A stretch of DNA of 64,000 nt from Qipengyuania sp. S6317L1 (GTDB lineage: Bacteria > Pseudomonadota > Alphaproteobacteria > Sphingomonadales > Sphingomonadaceae): positions 820,501 through 884,500 of the forward strand of contig NZ_JALKAJ010000002.1 of assembly GCF_023015615.1 (NCBI RefSeq), written 5' to 3'. The notes under the pieces are model-generated. The model did not search any database and was not told where the DNA came from. It saw only the letters and a program-made list of their open reading frames with translations. The position numbers were made by a program, and so were the translations under genes. Below are positions 55,577-64,000 of this stretch, piece after piece (the first letter of the stretch is position 1; each line of letters opens with the position of its first letter).

Positions 55577-57889
55577 TTACCCGTGTTTCTCGCCACGCGT
55601 CGATTGCAGATGCTCCGGCGCAAGGAAGCCGATAGGATTGGCTTCCACTGCGCGCTTCTTCAACTCGCCGCGCATCGCCCGGTACTCCGCTTCCATTCGC
55701 GGAGTGACGGTTGCACGGCTGTCTTCCAGAGCATCTTCAAAGTCCTGCATCTCGACCGCAGAAACCTCGCCGCCCATACGCCGCAAAGCGCCAAGCCCTG
55801 CGCGGCGCACCACATCTTCGAGGTCCGCACCGGTAAAGCGGTCGGTTTTGGCCGCGACCTCACCAAGGTCCACATTGCTGGCAAGCGGCATGTTCTCGGT
55901 ATGGATGCCAAGGATATGGCGGCGGCCCTCAAGATCGGGGGTTCCGACATAGACAAGCTCGTCAAAGCGGCCCGGGCGAAGGAGTGCCGGGTCCATTAAG
56001 GTCGGGCGGTTGGTGGCACCGATGACGATGACCGATTGCAACTCTTCGAGACCATCCATTTCGGCCAGCACGGTGTTGACCACGCGGCCTGTGACTTGCG
56101 GCTCGCCCTGCCCTGAACCGCGCGCGGGCACGAGGCTGTCGATCTCGTCGATGAACAGCACGCAAGGCGCAACCGCCCTTGCACGTGCAAACAACTTGGC
56201 AATTTGCTGCTCGCTCTCACCGTACCATTTGCTGAGCAAATCGGAGGATTTGAGCGAGATAAAATTGGCTTCCGATTCCTTGGCAACAGCCTTGGCCAGC
56301 AAGGTCTTGCCAGTGCCGGGAGGGCCATAGAGAAGAAAACCCTTGGCCGGACGGATGCCCAGACGGCGGAACCCTTCAGCGTTTTTAAGGGGCATCTCGA
56401 TCCCCTCTTTCAGCTTGTCGACCGCATCGCCCACGCCGCCAATATCGTCCCAGCTGACGTTGGGCATTTGCACCATCACTTCGCGCATGGCGGAAGGCTG
56501 GATGCGCTTGAGGGCGTTCAGGAAATCATTGCGGGTCACGCAGAGGTCTTCGAGCACATCGGCAGGAATCTCGCGCGCATCAAGATCGAGGCGCGGCATG
56601 ATCCGCCTGACAGCATCAATCGCCGCTTCCCGCGCCAGAGCAGCAAGATCAGCGCCGACAAAACCGTGCGTCATGCGCGCGAGCTCCGAGAGATCGACCT
56701 TATCTTCCAATGGCATCCCGCGGGTGTGGATCGCAAGAATCTCACGGCGGCCGGTCGGGTCAGGAACGCCCACCACAATTTCGCGGTCAAAGCGGCCCGG
56801 ACGCCGAAGCGCTTCGTCGATGGCATCGGGGCGATTGGTCGCTGCGATCACAACGATATTCGCGCGCGATTCCAGCCCGTCCATCAGGGTGAGCATTTGC
56901 GCAACAAGCCGCTTTTCCGCTTCGCCCGGCACCTGCGTGCGCTTGGGTGCGATCGAATCGATCTCGTCGATGAAAATGATCGCAGGCGATGCGCGCGAAG
57001 CTTCTTCGAAAACTTCACGCAGACGCTTTTCGCTCTCGCCATAGCCCGAGCCCATGATCTCCGGCCCGTTGATAATGAAAAACTCTGCATCGCTTTCACT
57101 GGCAACCGCCTGTGCAAGGCGCGTTTTGCCTGTGCCGGGAGGGCCATGGAGCAGGACGCCTTTGGGCGGATCGACGCCAAGACGGGTGAAAAGCTCAGGA
57201 TAGCGCAGCGGCAATTCAACCATTTCACGCAGCGCCTGAATGGTCTCTTCCATTCCGCCAACATCGTCATAATTGACCACAGCGCGTGCATCGCGCGGTT
57301 CTTCGAATTCGGTGCGAAGCTCAACTTCGGTGTTTTCGTCAATATGGACGACACCTTTTGGGTTGGTCGCATGAACGCACAAGCGGATCTGTGTGAGCGC
57401 ATAGGCGGGCGCACGCAGCAATTGGCGCACGTCCGATGGCATGTTCTGCACCGGCTGCTGTCCGGTGGTTGCAACAAGATCGCCTGTCACCAACGGCTTT
57501 TTGAAAAAGTTGCGCTTCAAAGCCTGGGTAGGACCCTGAAGCCGCATGTCGCGCTGGGCCGGGGCAAAGACAACGCGCGTTGCAGGGCGCGACTTGCCAA
57601 CCACGATATCCACATGCTCACCAGAACCCGCTTCGGCATTGCCGCGTTGCAAGCCATCCAAGCGGATCACATCAAGCGTTTCGTCTTCCTGATAGGCGGG
57701 CAGCGCAATCGCCGCCGTTGACCGCTTGCCGGTGATTTCGACCACGTCGCCTTCGGTAATTCCGAGCTTTTGAAAGGCCGAGCGCGGCATTCGGGCCACC
57801 CCCTGGCCTGATTCTTCCTGCCGCGCTGGGGCAACTTGCAAGCGCACAGCCGTGCGGGATTGAGCAGTGTCAGTGTCGGCGTCAGCCAT
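55577..57889 (-). CDS. CDC48/p97-type AAA+ ATPase
   Basis: 770 residues. An N-domain (ARMPRSAFQKLGITEGDVVE, double-psi barrel like CDC48) is followed by two AAA modules. Each has Walker A GPPGTGKT (249-256, 522-529) and Walker B FIDEID (306-311, 579-584), plus RPGRFD with arginine fingers. The D2 pore loop keeps KWYG (554-557) and D1 has GSGYG. Both ATPase rings look active. Such proteins are mainly archaeal and eukaryotic unfoldases; bacterial copies are patchy. The ATG at 57889 is preferred over the earlier in-frame start. No obvious partner gene sits next to it. Confidence 0.92.
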   Translation of the reverse strand: MADADTDTAQSRTAVRLQVAPARQEESGQGVARMPRSAFQKLGITEGDVVEITGKRSTAAIALPAYQEDETLDVIRLDGLQRGNAEAGSGEHVDIVVGKSRPATRVVFAPAQRDMRLQGPTQALKRNFFKKPLVTGDLVATTGQQPVQNMPSDVRQLLRAPAYALTQIRLCVHATNPKGVVHIDENTEVELRTEFEEPRDARAVVNYDDVGGMEETIQALREMVELPLRYPELFTRLGVDPPKGVLLHGPPGTGKTRLAQAVASESDAEFFIINGPEIMGSGYGESEKRLREVFEEASRASPAIIFIDEIDSIAPKRTQVPGEAEKRLVAQMLTLMDGLESRANIVVIAATNRPDAIDEALRRPGRFDREIVVGVPDPTGRREILAIHTRGMPLEDKVDLSELARMTHGFVGADLAALAREAAIDAVRRIMPRLDLDAREIPADVLEDLCVTRNDFLNALKRIQPSAMREVMVQMPNVSWDDIGGVGDAVDKLKEGIEMPLKNAEGFRRLGIRPAKGFLLYGPPGTGKTLLAKAVAKESEANFISLKSSDLLSKWYGESEQQIAKLFARARAVAPCVLFIDEIDSLVPARGSGQGEPQVTGRVVNTVLAEMDGLEELQSVIVIGATNRPTLMDPALLRPGRFDELVYVGTPDLEGRRHILGIHTENMPLASNVDLGEVAAKTDRFTGADLEDVVRRAGLGALRRMGGEVSAVEMQDFEDALEDSRATVTPRMEAEYRAMRGELKKRAVEANPIGFLAPEHLQSTRGEKHG

Positions 57890-58087
57890 GAAGCGGGTCC
57901 TTGAGCAACGTGCGCGGATGAGTGCGCGGGTGAATTGCAATGCTCTGATTTAGCTAGGACGCGCTCCCCTTGATTGCAAACCACACTTTGCCAGTTCGCC
58001 AAAGGATCAGACCTCAAACCGATCATTGTGCAAGGCACAGCCTCGACGGCGAGACGGTAAAATGCGAGCGGAAAATCGCAGCAAACA

Positions 58088-58116
58088 GAAAAAAAGCCCG
58101 GCACAAAGGCCGGGCT
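58088..58116 (-). terminator. Orphan rho-independent terminator, minus strand
   Basis: AGCCCGGC/GCCGGGCT stem with a six-base loop, followed on the minus strand by seven T residues. It points away from the scoA gene and toward the AAA+ gene promoter, with no coding gene upstream. Confidence 0.85.
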
Positions 58117-58150
58117 TGAAAGTTTGGGAGAGGATGCCTGAAAGGCATGA
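58088..58150 (-). ncRNA. Candidate small RNA (3' part) on the minus strand
   Basis: Read on the minus strand: a hairpin ATGCCT-TTC-AGGCAT (58148 to 58134), then a CCTCTCCC stretch (58133 to 58126), then a strong terminator (58116 to 58088). A CU-rich loop between two hairpins is the layout of alphaproteobacterial trans-acting RNAs that pair with ribosome binding sites. No protein gene on this strand lies upstream that could own the terminator. The 5' end is not defined, so the start given at 58150 is only the hairpin edge. Confidence 0.4.
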
Positions 58151-58475
58151 CCACTTACTGCATTGGGAACACTTTTTGTGCAAGTGCGAAAGGTTCATCC
58201 TTTGTTGCATGAAGCGCAACGTCCGGACAGGAAACTGTTACAGTGATGTGATTTTACGCACTTTTGCCTGCCCATTTTATGATCTTTTGCCTATCTTATG
58301 TGCATTTTGCGGATTTCAGTTGCCGAATGGCGGAATTTGGACACGGCAAAGTTGGTGGCAGCAATTGCGCGAGCGAGTAGCCAGCAGCAGCACAAGACCA
58401 TATAAGTGCATTGGGCGCGTCCCGATCAACGCGCCACAACACTCGACAAACACTCGAACCGACAGGCTTACCTCT

Positions 58476-59198
58476 ATGTCAAAGATCTATCCTTCTGCTG
58501 CAGCCGCACTTGATGGCGTGCTGAAAAATGACATTTTGATCGCTGCGGGCGGCTTTGGTCTGTGCGGCATTCCCGAACGCCTCCTGGATGCAATTCAGGA
58601 AAGTGGCGTCACTGGCCTTACCTTTGCCAGCAACAATGCCGGGATCGACAATGAAGGGATCGGCAAGCTCTTGCGCACCCGCCAGGTCAAGAAGATGATC
58701 TCATCCTACGTTGGCGAAAACAAAGAGTTTGAGCGCCAGTATCTCGCAGGTGAGCTTGAGGTTGAATTCTGTCCTCAAGGCACGCTCGCTGAACGCATGC
58801 GCGCAGGCGGCGCGGGAATTCCCGGCTTCTACACCAAGACAGGCGTCGGCACAGAAGTGGCCAAGGGCAAGGAGCACGCCGAATTTCCCGATCAGGATGG
58901 CGTCATGTCGACTTACATCCTTGAACGCGGAATTTTCGCCGACCTGTCGGTTATCAAGGCGTGGAAAGCGGATGAGACGGGCAACCTCATTTTCCGCAAA
59001 ACCGCTCGCAACTTCAACCAACCGGCCGCCACATGCGGCAAGGTGTGCGTGGCCGAAGTCGAGGAAATCGTGCCCTCGGGCGCATTGGAGGCCGACGAGA
59101 TCCATTTGCCCGGTGTCTTTGTAAACCGGATAGTGTTGGGCGCGCCTTACGATAAAAAGATCGAGTTCCGCACGGTTCGCACAAGAGAGGACGCATAA
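58476..59198 (+). CDS. scoA: 3-oxoacid CoA-transferase subunit A
   Basis: 240 residues. The first half of a class I CoA-transferase that moves CoA from succinyl-CoA to acetoacetate or a similar acid. GGFGLCGIPERLLD and SNNAGIDNEGIGKLL are diagnostic, with GAGIPGFYTKTGVGT further on. Start at 58476, where the MSKIYPSAAA sequence begins; the frame is open upstream but composition changes there. It leads an operon in which subunit B is separated by a lipoprotein gene. Confidence 0.93.
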   Translation: MSKIYPSAAAALDGVLKNDILIAAGGFGLCGIPERLLDAIQESGVTGLTFASNNAGIDNEGIGKLLRTRQVKKMISSYVGENKEFERQYLAGELEVEFCPQGTLAERMRAGGAGIPGFYTKTGVGTEVAKGKEHAEFPDQDGVMSTYILERGIFADLSVIKAWKADETGNLIFRKTARNFNQPAATCGKVCVAEVEEIVPSGALEADEIHLPGVFVNRIVLGAPYDKKIEFRTVRTREDA

Positions 59199-59203
59199 AA
59201 CGC

Positions 59204-60442
59204 ATGAGGGGCAAATTGAACAGCACACGCCTTGCATTGCTCGCAGGGGCGGCAATTACCTTGCAAGGATGCGTTGCCGCGGCCATCCCGATCGCGGCTG
59301 GCGGCCTTATCGGAGAGCGACAGATTTCGCGCGAAGACGCTTCAAGCGTTGCAGGGCCTGAAGCCGCGCCAATCGTGAACCCGGTGGTCGAGGTCGCCTC
59401 AAATGCTGCGACTCAAGAGCCCATGGATGCCGATCTGGCTCCAGCACCGTCCAATGACCCCGCCCCGTCCGCGCGCGCGCCTGCTTTGCCCGAAACGCCG
59501 GAAGATCAAGGACGGTTTGGCCGCGCGCCCGATTTGGCCGGCCCCAATCTCCCTCCGGCTCAGCCCATCACATCCGCCACCCCGCCGCCAACGGTTGCGA
59601 TAGTCCGTTCAAGTCCGGCTCCATCTGAGAGCCCATCGGCTGTGACGCAGTTACCAGACCCGATCCAGACCGATCTGGCTGCATCACCTGTCGGCCCTTC
59701 CTCGCCCGCGCTTTCCAGCTCGGCGCCGCAAGCAAACACGCCGCCTGCCGAGCTTGCCTCTAGCGCATCGTCGCTGCCCGCGCCCATTCCTTCGGCGCGC
59801 GAACCATTGGAAGAGGCGGCGGCAGCAATTCCACCCACCCAGCCTCCGGCGTCGATTTCGGGCCAGTCGCGCAACGCCCTTACGGGCATCAACCAGCTTT
59901 TGTCCTACGCCAATTCGCGGCAGATCAGCGCTGATGAGACACCGGAAAGCGCAATGCTGCTGGACCGGATCGCCCTCACGCCCGAGCGCGCCGAATGCAA
60001 CGGCATTGCCCCCACGGTTCTGATTGACCTCGATCCTGAAGGCGGCCTGTTCGATTCAAAGACCGCCTCGCGCCCCCCATCGGGCCTTGCGCGCGGGCTA
60101 AATCAGCTCCGATTGAACGGCATCTCGGTCGCCTGGATTTCGGCGAACACCATCGACCAGATTGATGCGATCACCCGCGCGCTGAGATATTCAGGCCTCG
60201 ACCTCAACAATGAGGACCGCGTGTTGCTCTTGCGGGGGGAAGATGACCGCAAACAGACCCTGCGCGAAGAGCTATCGCAGATCAGTTGCCTTATTGCGAT
60301 TGCCGGCGACACCCGCTCTGATTTTGACGAGCTTTACGATTACCTCAAGAACCCCGCCGATGCGCAAAGCCTCGAACCATTGATTGGCGATGGCTGGTTC
60401 TTGATCCCGCAACCCCTCATCTCTGCAGGAAGTGAACAATGA
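59204..60442 (+). CDS. Lipoprotein with C-terminal HAD-like domain, between scoA and scoB
   Basis: 412 residues. Lipobox LQGC (Cys23) is followed by a long Pro/Ala/Ser-rich linker (~40-225). The C-terminal ~150 residues look like a HAD phosphatase: VLIDLDPEG with Asp275 and Asp277 (motif I), WISAN with Ser313 (motif II), Lys350 and [10 protein letters not shown] (motif IV, Asp369 and Asp373/375). This recalls cell-surface acid phosphatases of the e(P4) kind, but the match is by motif only. Its stop overlaps the scoB start by four bases (ATGA). A link to CoA-transfer chemistry is not obvious; co-transcription is. Confidence 0.65.
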   Translation: MRGKLNSTRLALLAGAAITLQGCVAAAIPIAAGGLIGERQISREDASSVAGPEAAPIVNPVVEVASNAATQEPMDADLAPAPSNDPAPSARAPALPETPEDQGRFGRAPDLAGPNLPPAQPITSATPPPTVAIVRSSPAPSESPSAVTQLPDPIQTDLAASPVGPSSPALSSSAPQANTPPAELASSASSLPAPIPSAREPLEEAAAAIPPTQPPASISGQSRNALTGINQLLSYANSRQISADETPESAMLLDRIALTPERAECNGIAPTVLIDLDPEGGLFDSKTASRPPSGLARGLNQLRLNGISVAWISANTIDQIDAITRALRYSGLDLNNEDRVLLLRGEDDRKQTLREELSQISCLIAIAGDTRSDFDELYDYLKNPADAQSLEPLIGDGWFLIPQPLISAGSEQ

Positions 60443-61104
60443 CACAAGCACCGACGGGCTGGACCAGAGACCAAATGGCCGCGCGCGCCGCACAAGAGCT
60501 CGAAGATGGCTATTACGTCAATCTTGGCATTGGCATCCCCACACTGGTCGCGAACCACATCCCCGAAGGCATGCTGGTCACGCTTCAGAGCGAAAACGGT
60601 ATGCTGGGAATCGGTCCGTTCCCTTACGAAGACGAAGTCGACCCCGACCTCATCAACGCAGGCAAACAGACAATCAGTGAACTGCCGCACAGCGCCTATT
60701 TCGATAGTGCGACAAGCTTCTCCATGATCCGCGGGGGTCATATCGACCTCACCGTGCTGGGCGCGATGGAAGTGGCCCAGAACGGCGACATTGCGAACTG
60801 GATGATCCCGGGCAAAATGATCAAGGGCATGGGCGGTGCGATGGATCTTGTCGCAGGCGTCAAAAAGATAATCGTGGTGATGGACCACACCGCAAAAGAC
60901 GGCTCACCCAAATTCATCCCCGAATGCAGCCTTCCGCTAACAGGTGCTGGTGTGGTCGATATGATCATCACCAACCTTGGCGTTTTTCAAAGGCCTTCGA
61001 AGGAAGAATCATTCCGTCTCATCGAACTGGCCCCAGGGGTAAGCGAAGAGGATATTGCGGCCAGCACCAGCGCATTCTACGAAGTGGCGCTCAAAACGGC
61101 CTGA
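60439..61104 (+). CDS. scoB: 3-oxoacid CoA-transferase subunit B
   Basis: 221 residues. [20 protein letters not shown] carries the catalytic Glu of class I CoA-transferases, and [20 protein letters not shown] and [20 protein letters not shown] are typical. It forms the enzyme with ScoA. It overlaps the lipoprotein gene by four bases and is followed after seven bases by a CaiB-type transferase. Confidence 0.95.
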   Translation: MTQAPTGWTRDQMAARAAQELEDGYYVNLGIGIPTLVANHIPEGMLVTLQSENGMLGIGPFPYEDEVDPDLINAGKQTISELPHSAYFDSATSFSMIRGGHIDLTVLGAMEVAQNGDIANWMIPGKMIKGMGGAMDLVAGVKKIIVVMDHTAKDGSPKFIPECSLPLTGAGVVDMIITNLGVFQRPSKEESFRLIELAPGVSEEDIAASTSAFYEVALKTA

Positions 61105-61111
61105 TGCTCCT

Positions 61112-62278
61112 ATGTGGCTGAAAGCGCCCCGCAATCCCGATGCGCCTCTTGCCGGGCTGAAAGTGCTCGAACTTGCGCGTGTGCTTGCTGGCCCGTGGGC
61201 AGGGCAAATCCTCGCTGACCTAGGTGCCGATGTTATCAAGGTTGAAAGCCCGGAGGGCGACGGCACCAGAGCCTGGGGCCCGCCCTGGGTCGAGCGTGAA
61301 GGACCCGATGGTAAGGCGCGGCGCGAGGCGGCATACTACCATGCGGCCAATCGCGGAAAGCGCTCGATCGTCGCGGACTTCGGGGATGCAAGCGACCTTG
61401 AGCGGGTGCGCGAACTTGCCAAGGGCGCCGATGTTCTGATCGAGAATTTCAAGACCGGAGGCCTTGCCAAGTTCGGTCTCGATTACACCTCGCTTGGCGC
61501 ATTGAACGAACGCCTCGTTTATTGTTCGATCACAGGCTTTGGCCAGACCGGTCCCCGCGCCCACGAGGCCGGCTATGACTTCGTGATTCAGGGGATGAGC
61601 GGCTTCATGTCATTGACTGGAGAGCCAGCGCGCGAGCCTGTCAAAATGGGCATTTCGATCAGCGACCTTTCCACCGGTGTCTATGCCGCGAACGGAATTC
61701 AAGCTGCGCTATTGCAGCGCCACAGAACCGGGCGCGGGCAGCACGTCGATATAAGCCTGCTCGATTGTTCAGTCGCGCTTTTGGCGAACCAGGCAACCTA
61801 TCACTTCAACACGGGGCAGAACCCGCCGCGTATGGGCAACACTCATGCGCAAGTGGCGCCCTATGGCGTCTTTCCGGTGAGCGACGGCCATGTGATACTT
61901 GCGCCAGCCAATGACCGCCTGTTTACGCGAATTGTTGCCATGCTGGGCCGTGAGGATCTGGCCGAAGACCCGCGGTTTGGAACCAATGGCGGAAGGGTCG
62001 AGAACGCAGCCGCACTCGATGACGAGATTGCAAAGGCGACGGCCACCTGGACCAAGGAGGCTTTGCTTGAGGCTTGCGCCAGCCACGGCATTCCCGCAGG
62101 CCCGATCAACCAGTTGGACGAAGTATTCGCCGACCCACAGGTGATCGCGCGAGGTATGCGTGTTGATCTCGGCGGGATGCCGGGCGTGCGCTCTCCCTTC
62201 ACCTTTTCCGATGCGCAATTGGCGCTCGACCACCCGTCCCCCATGCTGGGTGAGCACACCCCCGAAGCTGGCAACTGA
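61112..62278 (+). CDS. CaiB/BaiF-type (class III) CoA-transferase
   Basis: 388 residues. VLELARVLAGPWAGQILADL, DVIKVESPEGDGTR and NRGKRSIVADF are the family landmarks. GYDFVIQGMSG holds the candidate catalytic Asp156, and GISISDLSTGVYAANG is also typical. These enzymes move CoA between carboxylic acids such as formate/oxalate or carnitine derivatives; the substrate is unknown. The frame is open from 61055 inside scoB, but the ATG at 61112 after the scoB stop gives the normal N-terminus. Convergent with metK. Confidence 0.92.
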   Translation: MWLKAPRNPDAPLAGLKVLELARVLAGPWAGQILADLGADVIKVESPEGDGTRAWGPPWVEREGPDGKARREAAYYHAANRGKRSIVADFGDASDLERVRELAKGADVLIENFKTGGLAKFGLDYTSLGALNERLVYCSITGFGQTGPRAHEAGYDFVIQGMSGFMSLTGEPAREPVKMGISISDLSTGVYAANGIQAALLQRHRTGRGQHVDISLLDCSVALLANQATYHFNTGQNPPRMGNTHAQVAPYGVFPVSDGHVILAPANDRLFTRIVAMLGREDLAEDPRFGTNGGRVENAAALDDEIAKATATWTKEALLEACASHGIPAGPINQLDEVFADPQVIARGMRVDLGGMPGVRSPFTFSDAQLALDHPSPMLGEHTPEAGN

Positions 62279-62292
62279 GGTCGCGGGGTTGG

Positions 62293-63540
62293 TTAAACGA
62301 GCGCAGCTTTCAGATCGTCGACCAGATCGGTGCGTTCCCATGGGAATGTGTCACCATCCGCTGTGCGGCCAAAATGGCCATAGGCTGCGCTGATCCGGTA
62401 GATCGGCTTGTTCAACCCCAAATGGGTGCGGATCGAACGCGGGGTGAGCCCGCCAAGCTTGTCGATGGATTGGATCGCGTCTTCGAGCCTCGCATCAGTA
62501 ACGCCCTGTGCCGCGGTCCCATGCGTATCGACATACAGCGACAATGGCTCCGACACGCCAATCGCATAAGCGATCTGAATGGTGCAGCGCGTGGCGAGCC
62601 CTGCGGCCACGACGTTCTTTGCAAGGTAACGGGTGATGTAAGCTGCGCTGCGGTCAACCTTGGTCGGATCCTTACCGCTGAACGCACCGCCCCCGTGAGG
62701 GGCCGCGCCGCCATAGGTATCGACGATAATCTTGCGCCCCGTCAGTCCTGCATCACCATCAGGTCCACCGATAACAAAGCTGCCCGTCGGGTTGATGTGC
62801 CAGATCGTCTCGTTCGAGATGAAACCCTCAGGCAAAATATCGGCAACGACGCCCTTGACATAGGCATGAAGCTCGGCCTCTTTTTCGCCTTCGTCATAAC
62901 CTTCGGCGTGCTGAGTGCTGACGACAATCGCGGTGCAGGCTACAGGCTTGCCGTTCTCATAGCGCAGCGTGACCTGGCTCTTCGCGTCAGGCTCAAGGAA
63001 AGGCGCAGTGCCTGAGTGCCGGTCATTTGCAAGCCGCTCCAAAATCTTGTGGCTGTAATCGAGCGTTGCCGGCATGAAGTCGGGAGTCTCATCGCACGCA
63101 AAGCCGAACATGATGCCTTGATCGCCTGCACCTTCGTCTTTGCCAGAGCCATCTGCACCCGAATCCACGCCTTGAGCGATATGTGCCGATTGACCGTGGA
63201 GGTGGTTTTCAAAGGCCAGTGTCTTCCAGTGAAACCCCTCTTGCTCGTAACCGATATCGCGCACGGTTGAGCGAACAGCGCGTTCGATCTCGTCCTTCGC
63301 GCCGGGTGCCCAGCCGCCATTGAACGCCCATGCCGCATTCTCGCTGTCATACATCGCCTTGCAGCGGATTTCGCCAGATAGGATCACGCGCTGGGTCGTG
63401 GTCATCGTTTCGCAAGCAACACGCGCTTCGGGGTCTTTGGACAGCATGAGGTCGACAATGGCGTCCGAAATCTGATCCGAAACCTTGTCGGGGTGGCCTT
63501 CGGAAACGCTTTCAGAGGTGAAGAGATAATTGCTGCGCAT
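62293..63540 (-). CDS. metK: S-adenosylmethionine synthase
   Basis: 415 residues. Makes SAM from methionine and [23 protein letters not shown] is the N-terminal signature, [12 protein letters not shown] the ATP-binding hexapeptide region, and [19 protein letters not shown] the P-loop-like motif. The gene is complete. Upstream lies an array of three ATAAGG-type half sites that may serve methionine-cycle regulation. Confidence 0.97.
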   Translation of the reverse strand: MRSNYLFTSESVSEGHPDKVSDQISDAIVDLMLSKDPEARVACETMTTTQRVILSGEIRCKAMYDSENAAWAFNGGWAPGAKDEIERAVRSTVRDIGYEQEGFHWKTLAFENHLHGQSAHIAQGVDSGADGSGKDEGAGDQGIMFGFACDETPDFMPATLDYSHKILERLANDRHSGTAPFLEPDAKSQVTLRYENGKPVACTAIVVSTQHAEGYDEGEKEAELHAYVKGVVADILPEGFISNETIWHINPTGSFVIGGPDGDAGLTGRKIIVDTYGGAAPHGGGAFSGKDPTKVDRSAAYITRYLAKNVVAAGLATRCTIQIAYAIGVSEPLSLYVDTHGTAAQGVTDARLEDAIQSIDKLGGLTPRSIRTHLGLNKPIYRISAAYGHFGRTADGDTFPWERTDLVDDLKAALV

Positions 63541-63600
63541 TGTGTGAGGGCCTTCCAGAGCGGGTGGTCCAAGGGACTATGGGAGACACATGCGTAACGC

Positions 63601-63628
63601 CCTTATGCAGATATAAGGAAGTCTTTAT
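63601..63628 (-). promoter_or_regulatory. Triple alternating half sites upstream of metK
   Basis: On the plus strand: CCTTAT (63601-63606), ATAAGG (63613-63618), CTTTAT (63623-63628). The first two form a perfect inverted repeat with a six-base spacer; the second and third form a near-perfect one with a four-base spacer. They lie 61-88 bases before the metK start. A methionine-cycle repressor of the SahR/SamR kind is possible by position, but the motif was not matched to one. Confidence 0.45.
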
Positions 63629-63645
63629 GTGATCTTCTTGAATCC

Positions 63646-64000
63646 CTAGCTGCGCGCGCTGCGCAAGGCAAGCAATCTCGGCACGCCGAGCCCCAGTGCT
63701 GCGAGCAGTGCGGCCCACATCAGGGGAAGCGCATTGCCCAATTTTGAGAAAAGCGTTGGCGGTTTCGCCGAGGGGATTTGGCCATGAATCGCGTCCGCCT
63801 CGCCGCTTGCGATGTGCTGAATCACGTTGCCATTGGCATCGATCACCGCACTGATCCCAGTGGTGGTGGAGCGAAGGACCGGGAGCCCCTCTTCAATAGC
63901 GCGCATACGGGCCTGTGCCAAATGCTGCGGCGGCCCCCAACTGCCAAACCAGCCATCGTTCGAAGGGTTGAAGAGATAATCGGGACGGTTGTCCTCATCG
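63646..64000 (-). CDS. lnt: Apolipoprotein N-acyltransferase, partial (5' part beyond the window)
   Basis: The last ~118 residues of Lnt, which adds the third acyl chain to lipoproteins in the inner membrane. NPSNDGWFGSWGPPQHLAQA and RMRAIEEGLPVLRSTTTGIS are typical of the periplasmic nitrilase-like domain, and the C-terminal membrane helix (ALPLMWAALLAALGLGV) is visible. The catalytic Cys lies upstream of the window. The lipoproteins in this window would be its substrates. Confidence 0.9.
   Translation of the reverse strand, partial: DEDNRPDYLFNPSNDGWFGSWGPPQHLAQARMRAIEEGLPVLRSTTTGISAVIDANGNVIQHIASGEADAIHGQIPSAKPPTLFSKLGNALPLMWAALLAALGLGVPRLLALRSARS

Larger units (their letters stand above)
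57890..58475. other. 586-base intergenic region with an orphan minus-strand terminator
   Basis: No protein gene is convincing here; the frame 58007-58219 on the minus strand runs through the terminator, and the plus frame from 58026 only becomes protein-like at the scoA start. It holds the sRNA candidate and terminator listed separately and a repeat CTTTTGCCT at 58261-58269 and 58284-58292. The AT-rich stretch 58240-58320 may contain the promoters of scoA and of the small RNA. Confidence 0.5.

Noticed and set aside
56204..57721. 505-codon plus-strand frame opposite the CDC48-type gene
   Set aside because: Antisense shadow; the AAA+ motifs are all on the other strand.
58007..58219. 70-codon minus frame before scoA
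   Set aside because: It reads through the strong terminator hairpin, so a coding role is unlikely.
63541..63645. Possible SAM riboswitch before metK
   Set aside because: The 105 bases hold inverted repeats but no pattern I can match to a known SAM-binding RNA.

Overview
This window looks like a chromosomal piece of an alphaproteobacterium of the Sphingomonadales, most likely the Erythrobacteraceae. The GC content is high and the genes are packed on both strands. Clues that fit this group are a DUF2312/GapR nucleoid protein, a CIRCE-controlled groESL, UbiG, a DUF1244 protein, LytTR and PilZ-HTH regulators, PurU with PurT, and an AppA-like BLUF photoreceptor. The assignment is an inference from gene content. 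No tRNA, rRNA, insertion sequence, phage gene or CRISPR array was seen.

Layout, left to right. 1-4.6 kb: a partial dienelactone hydrolase, a PQQ-dependent dehydrogenase with a fused cytochrome c domain, then a DUF2306 membrane protein divergent from a membrane-bound LytTR regulator with three phased repeats at its start. 4.6-8.9 kb: a tight minus-strand operon purT, nitronate monooxygenase, SDR, purU, VOC. PurU makes formate and PurT uses it. 8.9-11 kb: a PAS/degenerate-GGDEF protein and a PilZ-HTH fusion, suggesting c-di-GMP control of transcription. 11-17.7 kb: lysC divergent from ubiG, a GDPD phosphodiesterase overlapping an ArsC-like protein, yebC and ruvC with a 34-codon membrane ORF packed exactly between them, and a CPBP protease. 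17.7-24.9 kb: gapR, a SLOG-like/class III cyclase fusion, DUF1244, pyk, gltX and three uncharacterised genes.

25-37 kb: rpoC and rpoB on the minus strand, separated from rplJ-rplL (plus strand) by a quinone oxidoreductase/HxlR pair and a small lipoprotein. The rplJL leader can fold into a three-helix structure. 37-44.6 kb: a lipoprotein serpin, an exported protein of unknown function, a MATE exporter, an MscS channel and CIRCE-groES-groEL. 44.7-52.2 kb: a BLUF plus B12-like (SCHIC-type) photoreceptor preceded by a TGT-N12-ACA palindrome over a predicted promoter, a DUF885 lipoprotein, a DUF305/beta-propeller fusion, a class A beta-lactamase-like hydrolase and a very acidic small lipoprotein. 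52.5-64 kb: polA with a coupled small membrane protein, a CDC48-type AAA+ ATPase, a 586-base gap with an orphan minus-strand terminator (a likely small RNA), an operon scoA / HAD-like lipoprotein / scoB / CaiB-type CoA-transferase, metK with a triple half-site operator, and the 3' end of lnt.

Most of the window is housekeeping: transcription, ribosome stalk, chaperonin, DNA repair, C1 and methionine metabolism. The accessory interest is in signalling: blue light, c-di-GMP, a SLOG-cyclase, LytTR, and the unlisted small ORF and small RNA.
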